DNA of 64,000 nucleotides from Acidobacteriaceae bacterium (GTDB taxonomy: Bacteria > Acidobacteriota > Terriglobia > Terriglobales > Acidobacteriaceae), in assembly GCA_030041435.1 (NCBI GenBank), contig JASHNW010000089.1, positions 62,001-126,000 of the forward strand, read 5' to 3'. Of the stretch, positions 1-12,539 are shown piece after piece. The position numbers and the translations under genes are program-made. The notes beneath the pieces were generated by a model that saw nothing but the letters and a program-made list of their open reading frames with translations, searched no databases and was not told the DNA's origin. Numbering within the stretch: position 1 is the first letter of the stretch; each line of letters starts with the position of its first letter.

Positions 1-133
1 TGACCTGGCCCCGATTGCCACCGAGCAATTCCAGGAAGGATTTCTTTTCGCTTATCAGGCCGTTGTCGACTATCGTCTGCATCACGCCTCCAACGCGAAC
101 AGCGCGGCAAGCGACTACGGCCCATCCGATTAG
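1..133 (+). CDS. 3' end of an unidentified gene
   Basis: An open frame enters from the left edge and stops at TAG 131-133, giving 43 residues that begin DLAPIATEQFQEGF and end SDYGPSD. Codon choice is G/C-rich at third positions, like real genes around it. I do not recognise the family from this short C-terminus. Its stop codon is offset by one base from a TTA (130-132) that would be the stop of oxyR on the other strand if the internal amber of oxyR were read through, so the two genes look like tightly convergent neighbours. Confidence 0.5.
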   Translation, partial: DLAPIATEQFQEGFLFAYQAVVDYRLHHASNANSAASDYGPSD

Positions 134-246
134 TCGCGTGCCTGCCTCGTCCGCGCCGCTCTAGGCTGGGAGACGGACGGGTGGGAGCCATTTCGCCTGG
201 TCAGCTGCTCCAGGAACGCCTGCTGCACACGGCTGAAGGAGCGCCC

Positions 247-1059
247 CTACAGCCTTGCCGCCGCAATGGTGCGGAATGCCTGCGCATCCGACACGCGCAC
301 ATAGCGGCAACCCACGCCGCGATCGATGGCCATTTCCGGCACCAGGGTCACGCCTACTCCGGCCGCCACCATTCCCAGCAGGCTGCTGAACTGGCCGCTT
401 TCGAACGCCACACGCGGGTCCAGCCGCGCCCGCTCGCAGGCGGCCAGCGCGATCCCGCGAAAGCAGTGGCTGTCGCGCAGCAGCACGAATTGTTCGTCGC
501 GCAATTCGCGCAGGGAAATGCTCGCCGCACTGGCCCGCGGATGATCCGCCGGCAACGCCGCATAGAGCCGCTCCGTGAGCAGCGGCATGATTTCGAAATC
601 GCGATGTTTCAGCGGCAGGGAAAGAATGGCCACGTCGACGGCAAGGCTGCGCAGGCTTTCCACCAGCACCGGCGTTGTCTCCTCGACGATGCGCAGTGTG
701 GCTTCCGGAAAACGCCGCGTGAAAGCCGCGATTCGTTTCGGCATGTAATAGGGGGCAATGGTCGGGATTACGCCGACAGCCACCGTTCCACGCGGATCGT
801 GGCGGCTGCCGTCCACTTCGCTGCGCGCCAGCTCCGTCTGGTGCAGCACGGTGCGCGCGTGGGGCAGAAAGGTGCGTCCGGCCTCAGTGAGGCGAATGCT
901 GCGGCCCAGGCGGTCGAAGAGGCGCGTTCCGAGTTCGTCTTCGAGCTTCGAAATCTGCTGCGAGAGCGACGGCTGCGCCACGTGGCAGTGTTCCGCGGCG
1001 CGGCTGAAGCTGCCCGTGTCCGCGATTGCGCAGAGATAACGCAGTTGATGCAGTTCCAT
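247..1059 (-). CDS. oxyR: LysR-family hydrogen-peroxide sensor OxyR, C-terminally truncated by an in-frame amber codon
   Basis: A LysR-type regulator: winged HTH at residues 1-60 (starts MELHQLRYLCAIADTGSFSR), then a substrate/redox domain. Cys199 and Cys208 (segment DSHCFRGIALAAC) occupy exactly the positions of the redox pair of E. coli OxyR, so this is a peroxide sensor rather than a generic LysR protein. It is divergent from katG with an OxyR-type site between them, as in classic OxyR circuits. The protein is 270 residues, short for OxyR (about 305). The reading frame continues past TAG 247-249 for 38 more codons (GRSFSRVQQAFLEQLTRR and on) to TAA at 130-132, giving 309 codons and restoring the usual final helix. 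It is therefore either truncated, a recent nonsense mutant, or a sequencing error. Confidence 0.9.
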   Translation of the reverse strand: MELHQLRYLCAIADTGSFSRAAEHCHVAQPSLSQQISKLEDELGTRLFDRLGRSIRLTEAGRTFLPHARTVLHQTELARSEVDGSRHDPRGTVAVGVIPTIAPYYMPKRIAAFTRRFPEATLRIVEETTPVLVESLRSLAVDVAILSLPLKHRDFEIMPLLTERLYAALPADHPRASAASISLRELRDEQFVLLRDSHCFRGIALAACERARLDPRVAFESGQFSSLLGMVAAGVGVTLVPEMAIDRGVGCRYVRVSDAQAFRTIAAARL

Positions 1060-1094
1060 AGGTAATGCCTATGCCCCGAATGCGATCTATGTAT
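1058..1094. promoter_or_regulatory. OxyR-type operator between oxyR and katG
   Basis: ATAG (1058-1061), CTAT (1069-1072), ATGC (1080-1083) and GTAT (1091-1094) are each separated by exactly 7 bases. This matches the E. coli ATAG-N7-CTAT-N7-ATAG-N7-CTAT consensus at 13 of 16 positions. The first tetrad overlaps the oxyR start codon (1057-1059), which suggests autorepression of oxyR and activation of katG from one site. The spacing is seen directly; the regulatory role is inferred. Confidence 0.75.
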
Positions 1095-1180
1095 TGGAGC
1101 GATCCATCCCGATGATGCTACATTTGCGGGTGTGAGTACAAACGCGGAGAGCCGCGCTCTTATTTTTCGATAGCCGGTGA

Positions 1181-3541
<2,361 letters not shown>

Positions 3542-3555
3542 ACTGCACAACCATC

Positions 3556-3590
3556 AGCGCCCGCAGTCGTTCGGCTGCGGGCGCTTTTTC
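3556..3590 (+). terminator. Rho-independent terminator after katG
   Basis: An 11-bp perfect stem (AGCGCCCGCAG / CTGCGGGCGCT) with an 8-base loop is followed directly by a T-run (TTTTTC). Confidence 0.9.
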
Positions 3591-3667
3591 TTTCCTGCTC
3601 CAGGCGTTTCCGCGTTATCCTGCAGGCCCCCTCAAAATCTCGGCGTCGCGGTCATGGAGGCGCTGCT

Positions 3668-4072
3668 ATGAACGTGCTTCGGTCCATCGCATCGGTGCTG
3701 GTCAGCTACATTGTCGTGTTTCTCATCGTGTTCCTCAGCGACCCTGTGCTCGCTCATCTGTTTCCGGGCCAATATGTCCGCGGCCAGGTTCCGCCTGCCA
3801 TGCTGCTCTGGATCGACACGGCGATCTTCGTCGTCGCTTCCATCCTGGGCGGCTGGCTCTGCGCGCTCATGGCGCCCTCGCGACCTGGAATGCATCTGTT
3901 TCTGCTTTTCCTGATCGGGGAGATGCTGGGCGTGGCTACCACCATCGCGAGCTGGAACAAGTGGCCGCACTGGCATTCGCTGGTCTGGCTGCTCATTTGG
4001 CCTGTGTGTCTGTGGATTGGCGCACGGGGCAGGCGCAGTCCGCGTCGGACTACCGGTGCGGCCATCACCTAG
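3668..4072 (+). CDS. Small integral membrane protein of unknown function
   Basis: 134 residues with about four hydrophobic segments (near 5-28, 45-68, 72-93 and 100-118) and a basic C-terminal tail. No family is recognised. A GGAGG sequence lies about 8 bases ahead of ATG 3668. The stop is 9 bases before the uvrB start, so the two may be co-transcribed, but nothing indicates a role in DNA repair. Confidence 0.7.
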   Translation: MNVLRSIASVLVSYIVVFLIVFLSDPVLAHLFPGQYVRGQVPPAMLLWIDTAIFVVASILGGWLCALMAPSRPGMHLFLLFLIGEMLGVATTIASWNKWPHWHSLVWLLIWPVCLWIGARGRRSPRRTTGAAIT

Positions 4073-4081
4073 AATCACAAT

Positions 4082-6070
<1,989 letters not shown>

Positions 6071-6112
6071 ACAACGTGGATCGACACCGATCCGGGGATT
6101 GGCCGAACGGGG

Positions 6113-6118
6113 TATACT
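6113..6118 (+). promoter_or_regulatory. -10-like box ahead of the structured RNA candidate
   Basis: TATACT matches TATAAT at 5 of 6 positions and sits 4-6 bases before the 5' arm of the stem-loop structure at 6122-6231, where a transcript start would be expected. No good -35 box is visible at 16-18 bases. Confidence 0.45.
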
Positions 6119-6121
6119 ACG

Positions 6122-6231
6122 GCAATTCCTGAGTTCCTGTGGGCTTTCGGATTCGGTGCAAGGTCGCCGCTGCCTGAGGGTCGCGTCGACCTGAGTGCAG
6201 CGACTCCGGGATACACCGACTCAGGAATTGC
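6122..6231 (+). ncRNA. Structured small RNA candidate, class unknown
   Basis: The segment is closed by a perfect 13-bp stem (6122-6134 GCAATTCCTGAGT with 6219-6231 ACTCAGGAATTGC). Inside are CGGTG/CACCG (6154-6158 with 6214-6218, stacked directly on the closing stem on the 3' side), a stem of GTCG...CTGC with GCAGCGAC (6163-6173 with 6197-6204, small bulge), and an apical GTCG-CGT-CGAC hairpin (6180-6190). A 19-base single-stranded bulge (6135-6153) remains on the 5' side only. The element is too short and asymmetric for a typical 6S RNA and lacks SRP RNA motifs. It could belong to one of the conserved acidobacterial RNA motifs (for example Acido-1); I cannot test this here. The downstream 6232-6513 shows no gene or clear terminator. 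Confidence 0.5.
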
Positions 6232-6513
6232 AATAGCGCCGCAATCGAACCCGAGGTCGCTCGCAGCGGCATTTTCTCCTCACCGCGCGAGCCACGATGC
6301 TGATTCCGCCATTACGTCTGTATCGCGGTCCGCGGCCGGCTTTTTCCCGCTTCACTCCGGTCCGGACAGCAAAAGAGACGCTGGCGGCGTCGTATTCTCA
6401 CAACTTCGGGCGAGACCCGGGGTTTGGCCAGAAAACGAAACCGGCAGCGCCGCTGACAGTCAGGCTGGCGCGGACAGAGCACGGCCTTGGAATCAGTTCG
6501 AGGAGCCTAAAAA

Positions 6514-8520
6514 ATGAAGATCGGTCGAGTCGGCTTTGCGGCGGCAACGGTGGCCGCTGCCTTTCTTGCCCTACCCACGCTGGCGCAGGACAGCGATCCT
6601 CCCGCGATCGCTGCGCGCATTGCCTTCCTCAGCGGCAGCGTTTCCCTGGAAGCCCAGGGCGCGCAGGATTGGAGTTCCGCGCCTCTCAACTATCCGATGG
6701 TCGGCGGCGACCGCATTTACACCGGCGACGGCTCTCGCGCCATCATTCAGAGCGGTCCCACGGATGTTCGGATTTGGGAAGACAGCGACGTTACGCTGAC
6801 CAATCTCAACGAACAGTACGAGCAGATCGGAATCGCCCAGGGATCGATCCACGTCCGCATTTTCGCCATGGATCCCGGCAACACGGTTGAAGTGGATACG
6901 CCTAACGGCGCGGTGATTATGGGCGCAGCCGGCGATTACCGGATCAATGTCTATCCGGATGAGCAGGGTTCCCTGGTGGATGTGGATTCGGGGGTCGTGC
7001 AGATCGCCGGTTCCGGCCTCGATCAGGAAGTGGACCAGGGCGAGGCGGTGCAACTGACGGGAACTTCGCCAATTGAGATTGGCCTGGTGGAAATGCCGCC
7101 TCCCGACGATCTGGACGCCTGGAGCCAGGCGCGCGACCGGCACATCATGGCCTCGGTTTCGGCGCGCTATGTGAACGCCGATGTCCCGGGCTACGACGAT
7201 CTAGATGACTACGGCGACTGGACGCCGGTTTCCGATTATGGCCCCATCTGGTTTCCGCGCTCTATGCCGTACGGCTGGCAGCCATACACTGTCGGCCACT
7301 GGGCGTATGTCGCACCCTGGGGCTACACGTGGGTCGACGATGCTCCCTGGGGCTATGCTCCGTTCCACTATGGCCGCTGGGTGCAATGGCAGGGGCGCTG
7401 GGGCTGGGTTCCGGGACCGCCGCGCGTGCGTCCTGTGTATGCTCCGGCGTTCGTGGCCTTCGTGGGCGGTGGGCCGGGCTTCTCCTTCGGCGTGAGTTTT
7501 GGGGGTGGCGGCGTCGCAGCGTGGTTCCCGCTGGGTGTTGCTGAGCCGTATGTTCCCTGGTATCACTGCTCGCCCGCGTATGTGCGCACGGTCAACGTGA
7601 CCAACGTCAACATCACGGTGATTCGCAACGTCACCATCGTGAACAACTACAACGTGTTCATCAATCGCGTCAACACGGTGCACTCGGTCGACCAGATTCA
7701 GGTGAGCAACATCAACTACGTGAATCGTACGCACGTGTTTGCGGTGAGCGCCGGTGCGATGACCTCCGGGGCGCGCGTGCAGCAGGCGGCGATTCACCTC
7801 AATCCCCAGCAGCAGCAAGCCCTGGTGCGCGCGCCGATCGCTGTAGCGCGTCCCCCGGTGGCGGCTCCCGCTCATATCGTGGTGGGCGTGCACGTGAATG
7901 TTTCTCGCCCGCCGGCGGCGCCGGTGCTGATGACGACGCGCGGTCGCGTGGCGGCCACACCCGCCGCCAACGCACCGCACTTTACGCCGACCTCTCTGCC
8001 CAAGCCGAGACCTGCGGCGGAAATCCGTCCCGCAACGCATCCGGTGGCGCCGAATCTGCGTCCCGCTGCGCCGGCATCCGCTGTGGGGCGTCCTGGACCA
8101 CCCGCTGCGCAGCAGCCCAAGAGCGTCATTGGGCAACCGGCTCGCCCCAATCAGCCGCCCAACACCGCCCGCCCGCCGATCGAGGCCTATCATCCGCCCC
8201 AGCCCAACAGCGGCGGTGAGACGGCACAACCGGCAAGGCCGAACAACCCGCCGGCGACGAGCCGTCCCGCGCAACCGAATAGCCCGGCAGGGTCGATCCG
8301 CCCCGAGCCACCCAATCGCCCCGTTACACCGAGCCGAACCGGGCAGCCGAACGGCGCAGCCCCCGCGCCACATGCTGCTCAACAGTCGGGCCCGGGCCAG
8401 CCCGCAACACAGCCGCAGAAGCCAAACAACGAGGCGAAGCCGGCGCCTTCGGGTAAGAACCCTCCGCCGAAGAATGAAAAGAAGAAACCAGCGAAAGAGG
8501 AGAATCCGCCGCAGCGCTGA
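6514..8520 (+). CDS. Exported FecR-domain protein with DUF6600-type region and proline-rich tail
   Basis: 668 residues. A signal peptide (about 1-25, ending TLAQD) indicates export. Residues 35-190 resemble the FecR/pqqD-like beta domain (ARIAFLSGSVSLEAQG, DRIYTGDGSRAIIQSG). Residues 230-330 are rich in W, Y and G with repeated GHWxYVxPWGYTWVD/PWGYAPFHYGRW motifs as in DUF6600 proteins common in Acidobacteriota. Then comes an Asn/Val-rich stretch (NVTNVNITVIRNVTIVNNYN), and from about 440 a low-complexity P/A/Q/N tail ending in K-rich sequence. There is no FecI sigma factor nearby, so classical FecIR signalling is unlikely; it may be a cell-envelope structural protein. Function unknown. Confidence 0.8.
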   Translation: MKIGRVGFAAATVAAAFLALPTLAQDSDPPAIAARIAFLSGSVSLEAQGAQDWSSAPLNYPMVGGDRIYTGDGSRAIIQSGPTDVRIWEDSDVTLTNLNEQYEQIGIAQGSIHVRIFAMDPGNTVEVDTPNGAVIMGAAGDYRINVYPDEQGSLVDVDSGVVQIAGSGLDQEVDQGEAVQLTGTSPIEIGLVEMPPPDDLDAWSQARDRHIMASVSARYVNADVPGYDDLDDYGDWTPVSDYGPIWFPRSMPYGWQPYTVGHWAYVAPWGYTWVDDAPWGYAPFHYGRWVQWQGRWGWVPGPPRVRPVYAPAFVAFVGGGPGFSFGVSFGGGGVAAWFPLGVAEPYVPWYHCSPAYVRTVNVTNVNITVIRNVTIVNNYNVFINRVNTVHSVDQIQVSNINYVNRTHVFAVSAGAMTSGARVQQAAIHLNPQQQQALVRAPIAVARPPVAAPAHIVVGVHVNVSRPPAAPVLMTTRGRVAATPAANAPHFTPTSLPKPRPAAEIRPATHPVAPNLRPAAPASAVGRPGPPAAQQPKSVIGQPARPNQPPNTARPPIEAYHPPQPNSGGETAQPARPNNPPATSRPAQPNSPAGSIRPEPPNRPVTPSRTGQPNGAAPAPHAAQQSGPGQPATQPQKPNNEAKPAPSGKNPPPKNEKKKPAKEENPPQR

Positions 8521-8538
8521 AGCTGTCCGCGCAGCAAC

Positions 8539-8570
8539 GAGGCCTCACCCGCACGGTGAGGCCTCTTGCT
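8539..8570. terminator. Terminator hairpin between convergent genes
   Basis: An 11-bp perfect stem GAGGCCTCACC / GGTGAGGCCTC (8539-8549, 8555-8565) with a 5-base loop is followed by TTGCTT. It ends the FecR-type gene and probably also serves the convergent permease gene on the minus strand. Confidence 0.75.
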
Positions 8571-8582
8571 TCATCTGTGAAC

Positions 8583-9941
8583 TCAGGAAGAACGGCGCCA
8601 GCGTCGGCGAAACATCGCGAACAGCGGCACGCCGAGCAGAATGATCGCCGTCCCAAGCAGCGAATTCTTCAGGTTCTCCGCATACGAATAGACGAGCAGC
8701 ACTGCGGCCGCAGCGACAAAGAGTACCGGAATCACCGGATATCCCCACACGTGATAGACCTGCGCCCCGCGGTCGCGTCTGCGATAGAAGAAGATCGTGG
8801 TCGCAGTGATCATGTAGAAGAGCCACTCCGCAAAAATCGCCAGCTCGAAAAGCTGCTGGAATCGCCCTACGGCCAGCAGCAGACCCGTCGTCAGCAGCGC
8901 CTGGACAATCAGCGAGGTCGAAGGACTGGCAAACTTCGGATGCACATCCGCCATGCGCCGGAAGAACAAGCGGTCCCGCGCCGCCGCGTAGGGCACGCGG
9001 GCTCCCGACATAATCGTGCCGTTCAGCGTGACGATGATGCTTACAGCCATGGCGACGCTCACCAGCGCCGCGCCCCACGGCCCCGTCACCGCCTGGAGAG
9101 CGCTCACTGCCGGACGCGGCGACGCCGCAATCTGTGCTGCTGGCAGGATGTACTGAATGGCCGCATTCGTCGCCATGTACAGCACGCCGACAATCCCCAG
9201 GCCCGCGATCAGCGCCAGGGGCAAACTACGCTCCGGATTCCGCACTTCGCCGGCCACCATGGTCAGGTCGTTCCACCCGTCATAGGCCCACAGCGCGGCG
9301 ATCAGCGCGATCATGAAGCCGCCGAACCCTCCGTGCGCGCCTGCGAAGGAGGTCCCGAAATTGCTCCAGTGTCCGGCAAACGATCCGAAACAGATGCCGG
9401 CGATTACCACGATCAGCACGGCCTTCAGCCACGTGAAGATGAGCTGGAACTCGCCCGCCTTCTTCATGCCCAGGTAGTTCAGCCCGGTGATGAGCCAGGT
9501 GGCTCCGATGGCAAACACCTGCGACCAGGCGACCGCAAGGCCGACGTGAAATGCCGTCGCATCCAGCCAGCGCAGGGCAGGGAAGATGGCCAGGGTTCGC
9601 GCCAGCCCGGTGGTCACGCTGGCAATCGAGGCCGGCTTGGCCAGGGCGAACCACGTCCACATGTAGAGGAAGGCGGGCAGGTCCCCATAGGCGCCGCGGA
9701 TATACACATACTCGCCGCCCGCGTAGGGCTGCAGGGTGCTCAGCTCCGCATAGGTCATCGCGCCGAAGAGCGAGAGCAGGCCGCCGGCAATCCACGCCAG
9801 ATACACCAGGCCGGAGGAGCCGGTGGCCCGCATCATCTCCTGCGGAACCAGAAAAATCCCGCTGCCGATGATGGTTCCCACCACGATGGCGGTGGCGTGC
9901 GACGCGTTCAGCACCCGGGGCAGATCGGGCGTCCGATTCAC
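8583..9941 (-). CDS. APC-superfamily amino-acid permease
   Basis: 452 residues with about 12 transmembrane segments. The N-terminal TM1 motif VVGTIIGSGIFLVP is the substrate-binding signature of the APC superfamily, and the overall sequence looks like the LAT/SteT-type amino-acid exchangers, for instance GGEYVYIRGAYGDLPAFLYMWTW in TM3. It should move amino acids across the inner membrane; the substrate cannot be told from sequence. It lies 45 bases downstream of the GT39-like gene on the same strand, so the two may be one transcript, without an obvious functional link. Confidence 0.88.
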   Translation of the reverse strand: MNRTPDLPRVLNASHATAIVVGTIIGSGIFLVPQEMMRATGSSGLVYLAWIAGGLLSLFGAMTYAELSTLQPYAGGEYVYIRGAYGDLPAFLYMWTWFALAKPASIASVTTGLARTLAIFPALRWLDATAFHVGLAVAWSQVFAIGATWLITGLNYLGMKKAGEFQLIFTWLKAVLIVVIAGICFGSFAGHWSNFGTSFAGAHGGFGGFMIALIAALWAYDGWNDLTMVAGEVRNPERSLPLALIAGLGIVGVLYMATNAAIQYILPAAQIAASPRPAVSALQAVTGPWGAALVSVAMAVSIIVTLNGTIMSGARVPYAAARDRLFFRRMADVHPKFASPSTSLIVQALLTTGLLLAVGRFQQLFELAIFAEWLFYMITATTIFFYRRRDRGAQVYHVWGYPVIPVLFVAAAAVLLVYSYAENLKNSLLGTAIILLGVPLFAMFRRRWRRSS

Positions 9942-9986
9942 AGCTTGCGCATCGTTGACGATGTCCAGGAGCGGCAGTCCTCCGCG

Positions 9987-11615
9987 TCAGTAGTAATGCC
10001 TGAAGTCTATCCAGTCTGAGGCATAACTCGACTTTCTGTCACGGCAAAGATAGATCGGCTTCTTCTCCCACGGCATGGAAAGCGGATTGTCGAGCACCGC
10101 CTCCTGTGTGCACGACGCATAATACGGCTTCAGATCGTTGGGGCTGTCGCCGGTAATCAGGATCATCTCCTGCCCGGTGTACCCATGCGGCCCCCACAGC
10201 CAGTAGCTCTGGTGCCCGCTGATGGCCACGGGCAGCCCGTACCGTGGCCCGAAAAGGTTCACCGCGCTCGCCTCGCCGTAGTTGTCCGTCAGGATGCCGG
10301 TCACGGCGCGCTCCTGGGGCGGGAGCGCGTTGTAGATTTTGGCCACCTTATCCACCATCTCGTGCCACCCGAACCGATCCGCGTAGAACTGCGGCAGCAG
10401 CGTGGCCGCGTGGTTCTCGGAATCCTTTGGCGTGAACCCGACCACCTTCTCATACGCCAGGAACTTTTGCGGCGGCAGCACGGGAATCGAAAACGGGACG
10501 CTTTGGATAAACGCCAGGACCAGCAGCAGCGCATAGGCGCCTGCCAGCGCATTGCCCCATACCGGCCGCCGCGCTCCGCCCAGCCAGCACACCGCGCCGG
10601 CCGCGTAGCAGATCACGTAAACCGGCGCCAGGTAATAGTCCTTCGCGTGGAGCGTCATCATCAGCAGCAAAAAGACGGGATACAGCACTCCCAGGAACCG
10701 CACCGGGCGGGCGGCCTTCGCTGTCAGGAGCCATACCACGCCGCTGATCCACAGGGGCGCAGTGAACGGATTGAGCATCATGACCTGAGCGACCAGAAAC
10801 GCGAGTGGCCCCAGCTTCACATCCTTATTGCTTTTTGAAACGTTCACCAGCCATTCCAGCGTCGGCCAGTGGTAGTGGATCTGCCAGAGCAGATTCGGCA
10901 GCGCCAGGGCTACGATGATGGCCATAGCCACGCCGAACCAGCGGCTGGCGAGGATTCTGCGCTGTGGCGTTAACAGCAGCGCGACGAGGAGGGCCACGAG
11001 GAAGAACACCTCGGTGTCCTTGTTCTCGAGGCCCAGGCCGGCACTGACACCGAGCACGATCCACCAGTTACGGACGATGCGTTCGCGGCCGGGAACGCCG
11101 TGCTCCTGGACGATGCGGATCAGAGCCAGCAGGCAGGGCGTCCAGAACACCGGGTCGAACGAGTTCATAGAGAGAAAGCTGTCGATGCCGAGATAGACCC
11201 CGGCCACGGTCACGCCGAGCATCGCCAGGGCGGCTGCGCGGCGGCTGCCGTACGGGCGGCCGAGACTGAGGGCCCAGACCAGCGCGCCGGTCAGGAAGAC
11301 CTTCACAGCGCCGGCCATGGCCGACAGAAGCCGCAGCGACCACATATGGTCGAAGCCGAACAGGATGTCGGTGAGCCGCGCCTGGAGGGCCACCATGGGC
11401 GGCTGATCGACGTAGCCGAAGGCCAGGTGGCGCCCGCAGATGAGGTAATACATCTCATCGCGGAAAATGCCGTATCCGGCGCGTTGCGCGAGGATGTTGC
11501 CGACGATCTGAATGGCCAGCTTCACGCCGGCCATCGCCAGACAAACCCAGACGAACCGCCGAAAGCTAACGCGACTCGCAGGGGCAGTTTCGGATTGCAG
11601 AGCTGCAGTTGTCAT
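9987..11615 (-). CDS. GT39/ArnT-like membrane glycosyltransferase
   Basis: 542 residues, polytopic. After TM1 comes YGIFRDEMYYLICGRHLAFGYVDQPP, where the Asp-Glu pair in the first periplasmic loop is the catalytic motif of the protein mannosyltransferase/ArnT (GT-C) fold. Such enzymes transfer sugars from polyprenyl-phosphate donors on the outer face of the inner membrane, to lipid A, glycans or proteins; the acceptor is unknown here. The C-terminal periplasmic domain (about 390-542) is typical. It starts at ATG 11615 and precedes the amino-acid permease. Confidence 0.85.
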   Translation of the reverse strand: MTTAALQSETAPASRVSFRRFVWVCLAMAGVKLAIQIVGNILAQRAGYGIFRDEMYYLICGRHLAFGYVDQPPMVALQARLTDILFGFDHMWSLRLLSAMAGAVKVFLTGALVWALSLGRPYGSRRAAALAMLGVTVAGVYLGIDSFLSMNSFDPVFWTPCLLALIRIVQEHGVPGRERIVRNWWIVLGVSAGLGLENKDTEVFFLVALLVALLLTPQRRILASRWFGVAMAIIVALALPNLLWQIHYHWPTLEWLVNVSKSNKDVKLGPLAFLVAQVMMLNPFTAPLWISGVVWLLTAKAARPVRFLGVLYPVFLLLMMTLHAKDYYLAPVYVICYAAGAVCWLGGARRPVWGNALAGAYALLLVLAFIQSVPFSIPVLPPQKFLAYEKVVGFTPKDSENHAATLLPQFYADRFGWHEMVDKVAKIYNALPPQERAVTGILTDNYGEASAVNLFGPRYGLPVAISGHQSYWLWGPHGYTGQEMILITGDSPNDLKPYYASCTQEAVLDNPLSMPWEKKPIYLCRDRKSSYASDWIDFRHYY

Positions 11616-11717
11616 AAGCAGGGATCAGGTGCAGTGGCGCCAGTTGGCATAGAATACGCCCGGGGTTAGGAAAAGTTCCGCTGCGGGCATATTCTCTGCA
11701 GCAGGCGGAGGTGCACA

Positions 11718-12377
11718 GTGATCTTCCGCAATCGTCGTGAAGCCGGCCGCGCACTCGCGCACGCGCTGCGCGGAATGCCCGGTCTCGAAGACGCTGTTGT
11801 CCTTGCCCTGCCGCGCGGCGGTGCACCGGTTGCCTATGAGGTCGCTCGCGAACTGCGCCTCCCGCTGGACGTCTTCGTCGTGCGCAAGCTCGGCGTTCCC
11901 GGCCAGGAAGAGCTGGCCATGGGAGCGGTTGCCAGTGGCGGCATCATCGTTCTCAACGCTCCCATCATCCGCGCCTTCGGCATTGAGCAGGGGATCATCG
12001 ATGAAGCCGTGGCCCGCGAAGAGCAGGAGATTGCGCGCCGCGAAACCGCCTATCGCGCCGGGCGGCCACCTTTGCCGCTCCAGGGGCGCACCGCCATTCT
12101 CGTCGACGACGGCCTTGCGACGGGATCGACGATGACCGCGGCGGTTCGCGCCCTGCACCCCATCGCCCGCCAGGTGATTGCTGCCGTGCCCGTTGCCGCC
12201 GCCCGCAGCTGCGATGCCATGCGCCGGGAAGCCGGCGAGTTCGTCTGCCTTGCATCTCCTGATCCGTTTTCCGCTGTGGGTGAGTTCTACCGCGACTTCG
12301 ATCCAACCAGCGACGACGAAGTCCGTGCGCTCCTCCTCAAGGCGCAACAGGATAACGGCGCGCCCCGCGCCGCCTAG
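11718..12377 (+). CDS. Phosphoribosyltransferase-family protein
   Basis: 219 residues with the type I PRTase fold. The PRPP loop ILVDDGLATGSTM lies at about 132-144, and an early GG[A/V]P-type segment (ALPRGGAPVAYEVA) and VVRKLGVPGQEELAMGA follow the pattern of the small predicted PRTases, not of purine or pyrimidine salvage enzymes with known substrates. The start is GTG 11718 with GGCGGAGG 7 bases upstream. The substrate is unknown. Confidence 0.85.
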   Translation: MIFRNRREAGRALAHALRGMPGLEDAVVLALPRGGAPVAYEVARELRLPLDVFVVRKLGVPGQEELAMGAVASGGIIVLNAPIIRAFGIEQGIIDEAVAREEQEIARRETAYRAGRPPLPLQGRTAILVDDGLATGSTMTAAVRALHPIARQVIAAVPVAAARSCDAMRREAGEFVCLASPDPFSAVGEFYRDFDPTSDDEVRALLLKAQQDNGAPRAA

Positions 12378-12539
12378 CGAGAGCCGAAACAACCGGCAAT
12401 GCTCCCGCGTCATTCCGGCTCCCACCCGCGTTCGCCTGGGTAGCACCGCGGTGGAATGGGCGCGCGGCGGGAAAGCCCCCAGACTGATTTGGCTGGGAGA
12501 GAGCCATGGGATTTGGGGACGTAACGCAGGGGGAATCCA

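Noticed and set aside
181-1065. Long open frame on the plus strand over oxyR
   Set aside because: It is antisense to a clear LysR protein with conserved domains and has no family signature; it is a high-G+C shadow.
6122-6231. Assigning the structured RNA to 6S RNA
   Set aside because: The closing stem and bulge are suggestive, but the length (110 nt) and one-sided bulge do not match the usual 160-200 nt with a central two-sided bubble.
8556-10019. 487-codon plus-strand frame over the permease gene
   Set aside because: It is a shadow; the minus-strand APC permease has a clear motif and transmembrane pattern.
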